A stretch of DNA of 64,000 nt from Anaerobacillus alkaliphilus (GTDB lineage: Bacteria > Bacillota > Bacilli > Bacillales > Anaerobacillaceae): positions 248,001 through 312,000 of the forward strand of contig NZ_QOUX01000001.1 of the NCBI RefSeq assembly GCF_004116265.1, read 5' to 3'. Of this stretch, positions 52,352 to 61,120 are shown piece by piece (position 1 is the stretch's first letter; every line of letters begins with the position of its first letter). The notes under the pieces were generated by a model. It saw only the letters and a program-made list of their open reading frames with translations. It was not told the origin of the DNA and made no database searches. The position numbers and the translations under genes are program-made.

Positions 52352-52990
52352 CTAGCTTGGTATTGGCACTTGTTTTCTAGTAGGTGTAGCGCTGACTTGC
52401 TTCTCTTTTTCGTCGGCTTTCTGTTGCGAAGAGATTTGATTTTTAAAATAACTAATTACTTTAGCTGTAACGGCAATTGAGATGATAGAAAAAAGCCCTC
52501 TAACAAAACCTATTGTTACTATACTAGTTAAAACAACTACAGCATCAAAAATCAACGTTGTTTTACCTGGGTTAGAGCCGTATCGTTTCTGAAGAAATAG
52601 AGCTAAAATATTGAAACCACCTAAAGACGCACCGTTTATGAATAATAAAGAAAGACCAATCCCGATCACGAATCCACCTGCAATAGCACCAAACCACATT
52701 GGCAAGGTAAAGTGAGGTAACCATTGGTCAACCCCCGTCATAACAGAAAGGGTCGTAACGGCAAAAACTGTTGATAACGTAAACTTCCATCCCATACGAA
52801 GAACTGAGAATATATAAAATGGTAGGTTAATAATAAAGAAGAGAACTGCAAATGGAAGTCCAAAAAGGTAAGAGGCACTTAATGAAAGTCCTGCGGTACC
52901 TCCTGTAACAACATTTGAGTGCTGCAAAAGGATAACTCCGAAACTTGTAATCGCACAACCTAAGAAGATCAATAATAATTTTTTTAGCAT
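52352..52990 (-). CDS. YitT-family membrane protein lacking the DUF2179 domain
   Basis: A 212-residue protein with six spans: LLIFLGCAITSFGVILLQHS, VVTGGTAGLSLSASYLFGLP, GGFVIGIGLSLLFINGASLG and GFNILALF. The NVVTGGTAG and GASLGGFNI repeats mark the YitT (DUF161) family. YitT proteins usually end in a cytoplasmic DUF2179 domain; here a short charged tail replaces it. Transport role suspected, substrate unknown. Confidence 0.85.
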   Translation of the reverse strand: MLKKLLLIFLGCAITSFGVILLQHSNVVTGGTAGLSLSASYLFGLPFAVLFFIINLPFYIFSVLRMGWKFTLSTVFAVTTLSVMTGVDQWLPHFTLPMWFGAIAGGFVIGIGLSLLFINGASLGGFNILALFLQKRYGSNPGKTTLIFDAVVVLTSIVTIGFVRGLFSIISIAVTAKVISYFKNQISSQQKADEKEKQVSATPTRKQVPIPS

Positions 52991-53160
52991 TGAAAATTTC
53001 TCCCGTTTCTAATCTGTAATTTTATCTATTTTGTATACTATAATGGTAAGATATAAAAAGAGAAATTTACATATCATATTGAAGGTATTATGGGAATTTG
53101 ATTACTATTTTGAATTTATTCGACACAGTTCACATGCAATATGGAAAATAGGGGGTTGCC

Positions 53161-53607
53161 ATGGATCAGATCGATACGAAATTAATTGAGCTTTTACAAA
53201 AGAATGCAAGAATGACCATTAGTGAGCTATCCACTGAACTTGCCTTAAGTCGGCCAAGTGTCACTGAACGTCTTCATCGGTTGCAGGAAAGAGGTGTAGT
53301 GAAAGAATACACAGCGAGAATTTCTTTATCTGCCGTAGGCAGAGACATCCTACTTATTATTCAGGTAAGTGGTTTAAAAGTTTCTCTTCATGAATTTGAA
53401 GAAATGATAAAACTAGAACAGGAAGTGATTGAATGTCATCGGGTAACAGGCGAGGTTAGTTATATTATTAAAGCTGCGGTTTCAAATATGAATAGTATGA
53501 GGCTATTAATTGATCGCTTAATTCCATATGGCAACATCAATACATCTACGGTATTAACATCACCAGTGCCTTATCGGTACATTCTTCCCATTGATGATGA
53601 ACAGTAG
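53161..53607 (+). CDS. Lrp/AsnC-family transcriptional regulator
   Basis: A 148-residue regulator: MDQIDTKLIELLQKNARMTI, SELSTELALSRPSVTERLHR (N-terminal HTH) and a C-terminal RAM effector domain with VIECHRVTGEVSYIIKAAVS. It binds an amino acid or similar ligand and controls nearby or distant genes. It is divergent from the YitT gene at 52990, which may be its target. ATG follows AGGGGGTTGCC. Confidence 0.92.
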   Translation: MDQIDTKLIELLQKNARMTISELSTELALSRPSVTERLHRLQERGVVKEYTARISLSAVGRDILLIIQVSGLKVSLHEFEEMIKLEQEVIECHRVTGEVSYIIKAAVSNMNSMRLLIDRLIPYGNINTSTVLTSPVPYRYILPIDDEQ

Positions 53608-53620
53608 TGTTTATGTAAAA

Positions 53621-53844
53621 GGCTGTTTTCGCAAAGTTTGTTGCTTTCGTAAAAATCCAAAAAGCCGGATTATTACACAAATTACTAAGAGTTTACTACT
53701 AATTTAGTAAGTACTGCTCTTTTCTTACATAATTTATTGGCTGATATCTTCATCTAGGGTATTTTTCCGTTTATTTTAGGATAAAAAAGCCACAGTTTTT
53801 TTGTGCGACGAGTAACCGCAGGAGCAATGTTTACGAAAAGAGTC
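53621..53844 (-). mobile_element. MITE copy H (224 bp, inverted)
   Basis: GGCTGTTTTCGC at 53621 to GAGTC at 53844, flanked by ATGTAAAA and TTGTAAAA. Carries one CTCCTGCGG module on the minus strand. Confidence 0.9.
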
Positions 53845-53927
53845 TTGTAAAATTAGTATTAGACAATGTTACAAGTTAATTAGTAAAGTAATAGGTAGAG
53901 TACATATAGAGAAGGGAAGCGACATAA

Positions 53928-54800
53928 TTGAAAAACGCTTTGGTTTTAGGTGGAACAATGTTTTTTGGGAAAAAGTTAGTAAGTCATTTATTAAATGCTG
54001 GAATTGAGGTTACAATCGCTACCCGTGGGCGAACTGAGGATGGTTTTGGAAATCAGGTCAAACGAATAACAATTGATCGTAGCGACCGTAAATCGTTACT
54101 TGGACTAGCCGAACAAAATTGGGATATCGTATATGATCAAAGCTGCTATTCGCCACAAGAAGCTTTAGACATCACGGAGGTTCTAGCAGGCAAAGTTGGA
54201 CGCTTCATTTTTACTTCAACATCTGCCGTGTACGAGGGTGGTAGAGACTTACGTGAAGAGCAATTTGATCCATACAGCTTTAAGATTGGAGAGCTATTTG
54301 ACCGCAGTTATTATAAAGGCTTGTCGGGTTATCAGCAAGCGAAGCGTGAGGCGGAAGCTGTCTATTATCAAAAGGCAGATTTTCCTGTCGTTGCGGTGAG
54401 ACCAACCTTTGTTGTTGGAGAAGACGATTTTTCTAAGCGTCTACAGTTTTATGTTGATAAAGTTAAAAACGGAGAAGAAATGTATATCCCAGAACCAGAG
54501 AATGCTTTAGACTTTGTAACTTCTGACGATGCTGGTCATTTCCTATTTTGGATTGGGAACAGTGACTTTGTTGGACCTATTAATATAGGTTCAAAAGACG
54601 ATATTTCGTTTAAAAACTTTATTGAAATGATTGAAGAAATTGTCGGGAAAAAAGCAGTACTAACAGATAATCAAGAAGCTGCTACTCCATACGTGTTTCC
54701 TACTTATTTTTCTGAAAATGTGGAAAAGGCTGAACGATTTGGGTATAGCTTTCCAACTGTTGAGGAGATCTTACCAAAACTTATTAGACATTATGCGTAA
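53928..54800 (+). CDS. NAD-dependent epimerase/reductase (extended SDR)
   Basis: TTG start behind GAAGGGAAGCG; 290 residues. NALVLGGTMFFGKKLVSHLL is the nucleotide-binding GGTxFFG variant; FIFTSTSAVYEGGRDLREEQ contains the Ser/Tyr region, and YQQAKREAE the YxxxK pair. VRPTFVVGEDD follows. It resembles the plant CSP41-like and Bacillus YfnG-like extended SDRs acting on nucleotide sugars, but the substrate cannot be named. Monocistronic. Confidence 0.82.
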   Translation: MKNALVLGGTMFFGKKLVSHLLNAGIEVTIATRGRTEDGFGNQVKRITIDRSDRKSLLGLAEQNWDIVYDQSCYSPQEALDITEVLAGKVGRFIFTSTSAVYEGGRDLREEQFDPYSFKIGELFDRSYYKGLSGYQQAKREAEAVYYQKADFPVVAVRPTFVVGEDDFSKRLQFYVDKVKNGEEMYIPEPENALDFVTSDDAGHFLFWIGNSDFVGPINIGSKDDISFKNFIEMIEEIVGKKAVLTDNQEAATPYVFPTYFSENVEKAERFGYSFPTVEEILPKLIRHYA

Positions 54801-54938
54801 TTTATGGCTGTCAGTTTCTAAAAAGGGAACTGACGTCTGTTTTTCGAGGAAGTTTCTTAACTTTCCAATGCAAAAATAGTATAAATAGTTTACAATAGGT
54901 AAGGTTGATTGATAGAGATCAGGAAAGGAAGAGAAACC

Positions 54939-57416
54939 TTGAAGCGTATAACAAAAAATAAGGTTGAATTGCTAGCACCAGTAGGAAACTGGGAGTGTCT
55001 CCGTGCGGCAGTTGCCAATGGAGCAGACGCAGTATTCTTTGGTGTTGAAAAGTTTAATGCGCGTGTTCGTGCTAAAAACTTTCAAATGGATGAATTACCA
55101 ACAATTATGGCTTATTTGCATAAATATAATGTGAGAGGCTATGTTACTTTTAATATATTAGTGTTTGAAAACGAGTTACATGATGCGAGAAAATTGGTAC
55201 GTGCATGTATTGATGCTGGGGTTGATGCTCTTATTGTACAAGATATGGGTTTAGTTGAAATCATTCGTGAAATGTCTCCGGATTTCCCTATTCATGGATC
55301 TACGCAAATGACAGTGACGTCTGCAGAAGCTGTAGAATTTTTAAAGCCGTTTGATATAGAAGTTGTTGTACTAGGAAGAGAAAACAACTTAAAGCAAATC
55401 AAGACGATCTCAGATAAAACAAAGGTTCCATTAGAGGTTTTCGTTCATGGTGCTCTTTGTGTATCATACTCTGGGCAATGTTTAACTTCTGAAATGTGGG
55501 GAGGTCGTTCGGCCAACCGCGGTGAGTGCGCGCAGGCTTGTCGTCTTCCTTACGATTTAATAGTGGATGGCGAACGAAAAGAAATGGGCAATATTGCGTA
55601 CGTTCTATCACCAAAGGACCTTGCTGCGATTGAGTTAGTTCCAGAATTGATTGAAGCAGGAGTTTATTCGTTTAAAATTGAAGGCCGTATGAAGTCACCA
55701 GAGTACGTAGCAAACGTAGTTAGCAAATATCGAAAAGCAATTGATGAGTATCTTGCTGGTAGAGACTACGAAATTTCGAAAGAAGACCTACGAGAGCTTG
55801 AGCAAAGCTTTAGTCGTGGCTTTACGTACGGGTTTTTAAAAGGGACGAATCATAAAACATTATTAGATGGTACCTATCCAAAAAGTCGTGGTGTACTGCT
55901 AGGAACAGTTAAAAAAGTTCTTAAAGATGGTGTGCTTTGTGACATTCAAGCTCCTCTTAAAAGAGGGGATGGAATCGTATTTGATGCTGGACGCCCAGAT
56001 TTAAAAGAAGAAGGTGGTCGTGTTTACGACATTCGTAAACAAGGCAGCAAACTAGAGGGTGAAGCACAAGAAGGACTTATTGAGATTGTTGCAGGTAGAC
56101 ACGATGTAAACTTAACGAAAGTTCACGTAGGTGATAAAATTTGGAAAACCAGTGACCAAGAGCTAGAACGCCGTCTCCAAAAAACGTTTGAAACGGAGTT
56201 AGCATATCGTTCATTCCCATTAAAAGTTACCGTTACAGGGAAAGTCGGTAAACCATTAGTTACTCAGTGGTTTGACGAGGAAGCTGGTCTTTCAGTAACC
56301 GTGCAATCGAGCATTGACTTAGAGGAAGCACAAAAGCGTCCGCTAACTAGCGAGTATTTAGCAGAGCAGTTTGGGCGCCTTGGTGGGACGATCTATGAAT
56401 TAGCTCATGTTGAGTTACATGTAAGTGGTGATGTTATTGTTCCTGTTAAAGAATTAAATAGTATTCGCCGTGAAGCGGTAGAACTGCTTGTCAATAAGAG
56501 GCAGGAGCCAAGAAAATACACAGTAAATACTGAGTTGACTGCGAAAAAGAAGCAACTTGCAAAAGGAAACGTTCCAACAAAGCTTATTTCTTTATGCCGT
56601 TCATTAGAGCAAATTGAGGCTTCTTGTAAAACAGATGTTGATTATATTTACGCTGATTTTGAATTTACCAAAGACTATCCACAAGCGGTAGAAGTAGCTA
56701 GAAAATATGCTAAACCGATTGCATTAGCAACTCCGAGAATTCATATGCCTGGGGAACAAGGAGTGCTGAACCAAATTTTACGTGCGAAACCTGATGCAAT
56801 CCTAGTCCGAAGCTTAGGAGCTGTTCATTATTATCTTGAGCAAAAGCTAGATATTCCACTAATTGGTGATTTTTCTCTAAATGTTGCTAACCATAAAGCA
56901 GTAGAAATGTTTTTAGAGCGTGGCCTAGATAGAATTACACCATCGTACGATTTAAATATTCAACAGATGGTAGATCTCTTAGGCGAAGCACCGGCTCAAG
57001 ATATAGAAGTTGTTATTCATCAACATCTGCCTATGTATCATACAGAGCACTGCGTGTACTGTACGTTCTTGAGTGAAGGCACAGACTATACAAACTGTGG
57101 TCGTCCTTGTGAAGAACATCGTATTTCCTTAGAAGACCGTGTTGGTTTTTCTCATCCTGTGAGAGTTGATGTAGGTTGTCGAAATACGGTTTTCAATGCG
57201 ATCGAGCAATCTGGTGCTGAGTATATCTCTAATTTCTTAGAGCTTGGCGTTAGCCACTATCGAGTTGAATTTTTAGAGGAAACGGGAGAAAAAGTTACCG
57301 AAGTACTTTCATTGTACCGTGAAGCTCTTCAAGGAAAGCGTACTGGTACTAGTATCTGGAAGTCATTAAAAGCAACAAACCAATTGGGTGTTACAAGAGG
57401 TCAATTAATTAAATAA
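54939..57416 (+). CDS. Peptidase U32-family protein with DUF3656 (RlhA/YdcP-like)
   Basis: Start chosen at the TTG after AGGAAAGGAAGAG. The 825-residue protein opens VELLAPVGNWECLRAAVANG and has the U32 signature EVFVHGALCVSYSGQCLTSE, with conserved Cys in GQCL, RGECAQACRLPY and, near the end, CVYCTFLSEGTDYTNCGRPC. DUF3656 lies at about 380-500. E. coli RlhA makes 5-hydroxycytidine in 23S rRNA, and other U32 proteins hydroxylate tRNA, so an RNA hydroxylase using prephenate-linked or iron-sulfur chemistry is more likely than a peptidase. Terminator downstream. Confidence 0.88.
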   Translation: MKRITKNKVELLAPVGNWECLRAAVANGADAVFFGVEKFNARVRAKNFQMDELPTIMAYLHKYNVRGYVTFNILVFENELHDARKLVRACIDAGVDALIVQDMGLVEIIREMSPDFPIHGSTQMTVTSAEAVEFLKPFDIEVVVLGRENNLKQIKTISDKTKVPLEVFVHGALCVSYSGQCLTSEMWGGRSANRGECAQACRLPYDLIVDGERKEMGNIAYVLSPKDLAAIELVPELIEAGVYSFKIEGRMKSPEYVANVVSKYRKAIDEYLAGRDYEISKEDLRELEQSFSRGFTYGFLKGTNHKTLLDGTYPKSRGVLLGTVKKVLKDGVLCDIQAPLKRGDGIVFDAGRPDLKEEGGRVYDIRKQGSKLEGEAQEGLIEIVAGRHDVNLTKVHVGDKIWKTSDQELERRLQKTFETELAYRSFPLKVTVTGKVGKPLVTQWFDEEAGLSVTVQSSIDLEEAQKRPLTSEYLAEQFGRLGGTIYELAHVELHVSGDVIVPVKELNSIRREAVELLVNKRQEPRKYTVNTELTAKKKQLAKGNVPTKLISLCRSLEQIEASCKTDVDYIYADFEFTKDYPQAVEVARKYAKPIALATPRIHMPGEQGVLNQILRAKPDAILVRSLGAVHYYLEQKLDIPLIGDFSLNVANHKAVEMFLERGLDRITPSYDLNIQQMVDLLGEAPAQDIEVVIHQHLPMYHTEHCVYCTFLSEGTDYTNCGRPCEEHRISLEDRVGFSHPVRVDVGCRNTVFNAIEQSGAEYISNFLELGVSHYRVEFLEETGEKVTEVLSLYREALQGKRTGTSIWKSLKATNQLGVTRGQLIK

Positions 57417-57425
57417 CTTGCATAG

Positions 57426-57453
57426 GAGTGATGAGATCTCATCACTCTTTTTT
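57426..57453 (+). terminator. Terminator of the U32 gene
   Basis: Perfect GAGTGATGAGA/TCTCATCACTC stem with T run. Confidence 0.95.
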
Positions 57454-57573
57454 CATGTACATAACGTATGAATTCTCGATATGTATACGAATGCCTAACA
57501 CCATTCATCCAATAAATCATAAGCTAGTATTGTGACTTGTACGCAATTTAACGATAAAGGGGAGCTACAGACA

Positions 57574-57900
57574 ATGGAACAAGATTTAAACCAACAAAAG
57601 ATAATGGAGCTCGTAGTAGATAGAGTTTTAAAAAAGCACGGTGTTCTTGATGAAAAGCCAGAACTTGATGATGTAGAAAAAAAGAGAATTTCAGAGATTG
57701 TTCAAAATATCAAAACAGATGTAGAAAAGTTCATTGAGAATGCAAATAAAGTAAAAACAGAAAACGATTTTGCTCAAAATAATGTGACACATGAAATGAG
57801 CGAACCAGTTCAAGAAAATGTCGTGAAAAATCCATCTACATTCTCATCAAATAATGATGTGAAAGCTGCAAAAACATTTTTTAATCGACCAAAGCGATAA
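57574..57900 (+). CDS. Hydrophilic protein upstream of the coat gene (108 aa)
   Basis: Start chosen at ATG 57574 behind AAGGGGAGC. The product begins MEQDLNQQKIMELVVDRVLK then KHGVLDEKPELDDVEKKRIS, a helical acidic region, and ends in a polar low-complexity tail with basic KTFFNRPKR. It lies upstream of a CotX-type coat gene and resembles small spore-surface-linked proteins in composition only. I do not recognise the family. Its terminator is immediately downstream. Confidence 0.7.
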   Translation: MEQDLNQQKIMELVVDRVLKKHGVLDEKPELDDVEKKRISEIVQNIKTDVEKFIENANKVKTENDFAQNNVTHEMSEPVQENVVKNPSTFSSNNDVKAAKTFFNRPKR

Positions 57901-57925
57901 GGCCTCGTAAAGAGGTCTTTTTTTT
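57901..57925 (+). terminator. Terminator
   Basis: GGCCTC/GAGGTC stem with TTTTTTT. Confidence 0.8.
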
Positions 57926-58070
57926 GTTAAATAAAGTTTTTTGTTCAAGCCTATTTCGCAAAATAAGAGCATTCATCTAAGAAATGTACGAATATCCTGA
58001 TGAATTTGTCCATTCATATACCTTCTACCTATCATATAGTAACAGTGTAAAAACAAAAGGAGGTATAATT

Positions 58071-58535
58071 ATGAACCAAGACGTTTATCGTTCAACTAAA
58101 GGAAAATCTTCAAAATGGTCAGCGTTAGATTGCAAACCGCACCCAATGTGCCCACCAAAAGAAGAAGATGATACTCAAGCAGCAGAACAAGTAAACAAAA
58201 CATTCCAATTATCAGAAGAATATATTCTAATAAAAGACTCTTGCGATGTTACGGTGAGCACAACGGATACAAAAGCCGCTGTATCATTACAAGCTTCTTT
58301 ACAAGCTGTCATTGCAATTATCATTTCGATCTCAATTGCTGACAGCACAAAGGCAGAAAAGATTACGCAAGAGTTGTTACAGGCTTCAAAAATTAAGCAA
58401 ATTACGAAGCAAAAAACGATTATTGAAAACTCTAAAAATGTTGATGTAACAACAACGGACACTCAAGTTGCAGTTAATATCCAACTATTGCTTCAGTTAC
58501 TAGTAGCATTAATTGCTCGCTTAGACATTCTGTAA
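58071..58535 (+). CDS. cotX: Spore coat protein with two CotX/CotV domains
   Basis: Start chosen at the ATG behind AAAGGAGG. The 154-residue protein has an N-terminal KWSALDCKPHPMCPPKEEDD segment with Cys, then two copies of the CotX domain: IKDSCDVTVSTTDTKAAVSL with a hydrophobic helix (about 62-100) and IENSKNVDVTTTDTQVAVNI with another (about 118-154). CotX/CotV proteins make up the insoluble outer layer (crust) of spores. A mother-cell sigma (SigK) promoter is expected but not identified. The symbol is by family, not orthology. Confidence 0.88.
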   Translation: MNQDVYRSTKGKSSKWSALDCKPHPMCPPKEEDDTQAAEQVNKTFQLSEEYILIKDSCDVTVSTTDTKAAVSLQASLQAVIAIIISISIADSTKAEKITQELLQASKIKQITKQKTIIENSKNVDVTTTDTQVAVNIQLLLQLLVALIARLDIL

Positions 58536-58546
58536 TAGCAAGACTT

Positions 58547-58573
58547 AGGGGAGGGGTTCCTCCTCTTTTTTTT
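58547..58573 (+). terminator. Terminator of the coat gene
   Basis: AGGGGAGG/CCTCCTCT stem with eight Ts. Confidence 0.9.
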
Positions 58574-58640
58574 GTCTAGCTCCAGGCGCCAACTGCTCCT
58601 GCGGTTACTCGTCGCAAAGGTGCGATGGAGTTAATTCGAG
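58574..58640. repeat. Partial CTAGCTCCAG-type repeat
   Basis: GTCTAGCTCCAGGCGCCAAC followed by CTCCTGCGGTTACTCGTCGC. It shares the opening and the 20-bp module with the repeat at 36335-36625, and GATCAAATGACC at 58667 matches GGTCAAATAACC there. Confidence 0.75.
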
Positions 58641-58760
58641 GATGTTATTGGCTCGAGAGATCAAATGACCTTTCTCAATTCCCAGTGAAAACCAAGGATC
58701 AATTCATGAAAGATACCTATCCTAATAATGAGATCAAAATAGGTATTTGGAGGTATTTCA

Positions 58761-58970
58761 ATGGATTGGATCGTACGTCAGCTCATAAAACAAGCGTTTT
58801 ACATGGTCATGGATTATAACAGACAGCGCAGAAATCGTAGCTTTTATGTAGTCTTGGGCTTAGGATTTGGTTTAGCATTAGCTATGATGAGAGAACGTTC
58901 CATGGACACAATGACGGATCCTGTAACGGAATCGGTCGGGGAAATGGGTTTAACGAATCCGCTTGGATAG
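58761..58970 (+). CDS. Hypothetical protein (69 aa), single span
   Basis: ATG seven bases after GGAGG. The product is MDWIVRQLIKQAFYMVMDYN, RQRRNRSFYVVLGLGFGLAL then AMMRERSMDTMTDPVTESVG. One hydrophobic span lies at about 28-42 after a basic RQRRNR segment. A strong terminator follows. Family not recognised. Confidence 0.65.
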   Translation: MDWIVRQLIKQAFYMVMDYNRQRRNRSFYVVLGLGFGLALAMMRERSMDTMTDPVTESVGEMGLTNPLG

Positions 58971-58971
58971 G

Positions 58972-59003
58972 AAAAAGGACTGAAAATCTTTTCAGTCCTT
59001 TTT
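58972..59003 (+). terminator. Terminator
   Basis: Fifteen-base-pair stem AAAAAGGACTGAAAA/TTTTCAGTCCTTTTT. Confidence 0.95.
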
Positions 59004-59086
59004 GACGTTTTAGCCTCTTCAGATAAATGACCACTTTTCCTAAATAGGTTATAATAAATCTATATTGTTACGTTATGGAGGAGAAA

Positions 59087-59860
59087 ATGAAGGAGCATAA
59101 AGACGATTTAGATGATGAACTAGTGGATCCGGATTGGGAACCTTCACCTGAGGATTTCAAGTTTGAAACGATTGATGAGGAAGAACAGACACCAAAAGAT
59201 AATAATAGAAAAAGATGGGTCAAGGTTATTTCTATAGTCATTGCTGTCATGTTAGTTTTTCAAGTAGTTGGTGTTTTCTTTAGTACGTTTAGTATTGATG
59301 CGATAAGCTTCTTGCAAACGTCCTACCGTCTTTCACAACAAGATGATGTAAAACAGTATAAGCAGGCGGTTGTAACGGTCCAAGGAGAACGTTCAAGAGG
59401 AACTGGATTTGCTATTTCAGCGGACGGGTTAATTGTTACTAATCATCATGTTATCCAGGATCAGGAAAAAATTATGGTGGGCTTTTATCAAGGCGATCTA
59501 TTTGAAGGTAAGGTTATCAGTAGTTATCCGGATATTGATATTGCATTTTTACAGGTAGAGGGAAGTAATTTGCCTTATTTGCCGCTAAGTGACCAAGGTG
59601 GAATGAAGAACGAAAACATTTATGTCATTGGGAATCCGTTAACTTGGACGCAAATTGCAAACGAGGGTGCCATTCTTGATACGACAGATGTAACGGTCAT
59701 TTCAGCGCCAATTTATCGTGGTAATAGTGGTAGCCCAGTGATTAATATGAATGGTGAAGTAGTAGCTGTCGTTTATGCCAAACGGCGAACAACTGAATAT
59801 GGTGGTAAGTCAGTAGGCCTTGCAGTACCAATCGAAAAAGTATTAGAGACACTGCCGTAA
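59087..59860 (+). CDS. HtrA-like membrane serine protease without PDZ domain
   Basis: Start chosen at the ATG after GGAGGAG, four codons inside the longest frame. The 257-residue protein has an acidic cytoplasmic tail (1-45), one span (about 49-72) and a trypsin-fold domain outside: VVTVQGERSRGTGFAIS, His in IVTNHHVIQD, Asp in YPDIDIAFLQV and Ser in RGNSGSPVINMNGEVVAVVY. All three catalytic residues are present. HtrA family members usually have a PDZ domain; none follows here, so regulation differs. Quality control of surface proteins is the likely role. Confidence 0.9.
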   Translation: MKEHKDDLDDELVDPDWEPSPEDFKFETIDEEEQTPKDNNRKRWVKVISIVIAVMLVFQVVGVFFSTFSIDAISFLQTSYRLSQQDDVKQYKQAVVTVQGERSRGTGFAISADGLIVTNHHVIQDQEKIMVGFYQGDLFEGKVISSYPDIDIAFLQVEGSNLPYLPLSDQGGMKNENIYVIGNPLTWTQIANEGAILDTTDVTVISAPIYRGNSGSPVINMNGEVVAVVYAKRRTTEYGGKSVGLAVPIEKVLETLP

Positions 59861-59894
59861 ACGAGTAGGATCATTGAGTTGATCCTACTCGTTT
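59859..59894. terminator. Bidirectional terminator
   Basis: AAACGAGTAGGATCA/TGATCCTACTCGTTT between convergent genes; symmetrical. Confidence 0.9.
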
Positions 59895-60081
59895 ATGTTT
59901 CCGCATCAAATTGATCTTCTAGCCATTCTAATAATTGGTTTTCGTTTTTAAATACTACATCATCTTCTTCAAAATTACGATCAATTGCTTTTAATGTATT
60001 GTTTTCTATTTTAAAATCCCAGCCTATTTTGTTAGCGTCTTGTGTTAACATGATTACCTGAATGATTTCTTCGAGCCTCAC
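59893..60081 (-). CDS. Hypothetical protein (62 aa)
   Basis: GTG start behind AAGGAGGAATT. The product reads MRLEEIIQVIMLTQDANKIG then WDFKIENNTLKAIDRNFEED and DVVFKNENQLLEWLEDQF. The C-terminal VVFKNENQLLEWLE resembles VFQNKEQLIQWIE of the protein at 26404-26634. Function unknown. Confidence 0.72.
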   Translation of the reverse strand: MRLEEIIQVIMLTQDANKIGWDFKIENNTLKAIDRNFEEDDVVFKNENQLLEWLEDQFDAET

Positions 60082-60223
60082 AAGTAATTCCTCCTTTATG
60101 GCATGTCTTATTGTTATGGTTCATAAAAGACTGGCAGTTTATGCTTATTTTTTTTAGTGGGTGATAATAAGGTAGTTTTCGTCATAGTTTCAATAATAAT
60201 GGACGTTTTCACGGGGTGGTTAG

Positions 60224-60547
60224 ATGAGGAAAAGACGTACCTTGTTTATTTCAGTAAAAGGTAAATCTAAGATTTTTAATAAAGAGAAAGTAACACTACA
60301 TGATGGTCGAAACGTACAGGTTCAACACTGGAAAGATGGAGAGTATTCGTTTATCACCTACTTCTTTCAAATGGAAGGATTGGAAAATAAGTCAAAAGAG
60401 GAGCTTTATATGTATCTTCGCGATCAAGGTCTGGAGTTAAGGGTGCCTTTTTCTAAAGGAGCGATAACCCTGCAGAAGTTCTATAACGAGGAGAAACAAC
60501 TATGCTGGGGACTAACGGTTATTGTAGGAAAGATATTGGGAAAATGA
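60224..60547 (+). CDS. Hypothetical protein (107 aa)
   Basis: ATG behind CGGGGTGG. The 107-residue product begins MRKRRTLFISVKGKSKIFNK and has EKVTLHDGRNVQVQHWKDGE then KSKEELYMYLRDQGLELRVP, a small alpha/beta protein with no membrane span. Family not recognised. Terminator directly downstream. Confidence 0.7.
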   Translation: MRKRRTLFISVKGKSKIFNKEKVTLHDGRNVQVQHWKDGEYSFITYFFQMEGLENKSKEELYMYLRDQGLELRVPFSKGAITLQKFYNEEKQLCWGLTVIVGKILGK

Positions 60548-60550
60548 AAA

Positions 60551-60577
60551 AATCCCCTCAACTTTTGAGGGGATTAT
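60551..60577 (+). terminator. Terminator
   Basis: AATCCCCTCA/TGAGGGGATT stem with ACTT loop; its end merges with the left arm of the following inverted repeat. Confidence 0.85.
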
Positions 60578-61022
60578 CATCCTAAGTGACCCAACCATAC
60601 CATCCATCATATTTGAGAGAAACACAACATTTGCTTGCAAAGCTTTTAGAAAGAGCAAGGAATATGATGTAGTTGTTTTCCCTAAATCAATTTTAGGTCA
60701 TGCTTGTTAATTAAAAATTTACTGGATATCTTGTATTCCTTTCCGGATTTAGTTAACGATAGTCCCGTTCCATAGTACATAAAACAATAATTGTTAAATG
60801 TCTTGTACTAAGACTTTCACTAGCGTATTCAAAATATCAACCGTAGCGCTTTAGCGATTTTATTACTTAGTTTCACCAGAACTAAATGTTAATCAACATT
60901 ACTTGAAGCATCTACATCGGAACTTACGAACCATACAGTATATCTTTTACTACTCAAATCATTACGCGTAAGCGGTTTCTGGGAAACCAACTTGGAATGA
61001 TTGAGTCACTTAGGGTGATAAT
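60573..61022. repeat. 450-bp segment with 30-bp terminal inverted repeats
   Basis: Left arm 60573-60602 and right arm 60994-61022 are complementary at about 26 of 30 positions; both share CCTAAGTGAC. The segment holds no gene that I can support and fills the gap before the ABC-F gene. An inner GGTTTC/GAAACC hairpin lies near 60974-60987. No direct target duplication was found at the ends, so a transposon origin is only a guess. Confidence 0.6.
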
Positions 61023-61120
61023 GATCTGTTTGTTTTGTTCCTCCTTTCTTGACTATAGTATACCACGATACTGGAAAAAACAGTATGAACATTTTGTGAA
61101 ATGTTTAACAAGTGAAGAAA

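Noticed and set aside
58175-58462. 95-codon frame antisense to the CotX-type gene
   Set aside because: Val/Ile/Cys-rich shadow with no ribosome binding site.
58625-58819. 64-codon frame upstream of the 69-aa gene
   Set aside because: It starts inside the CTAGCTCCAG-type repeat, lacks a ribosome binding site and overlaps the better-supported gene at 58761.
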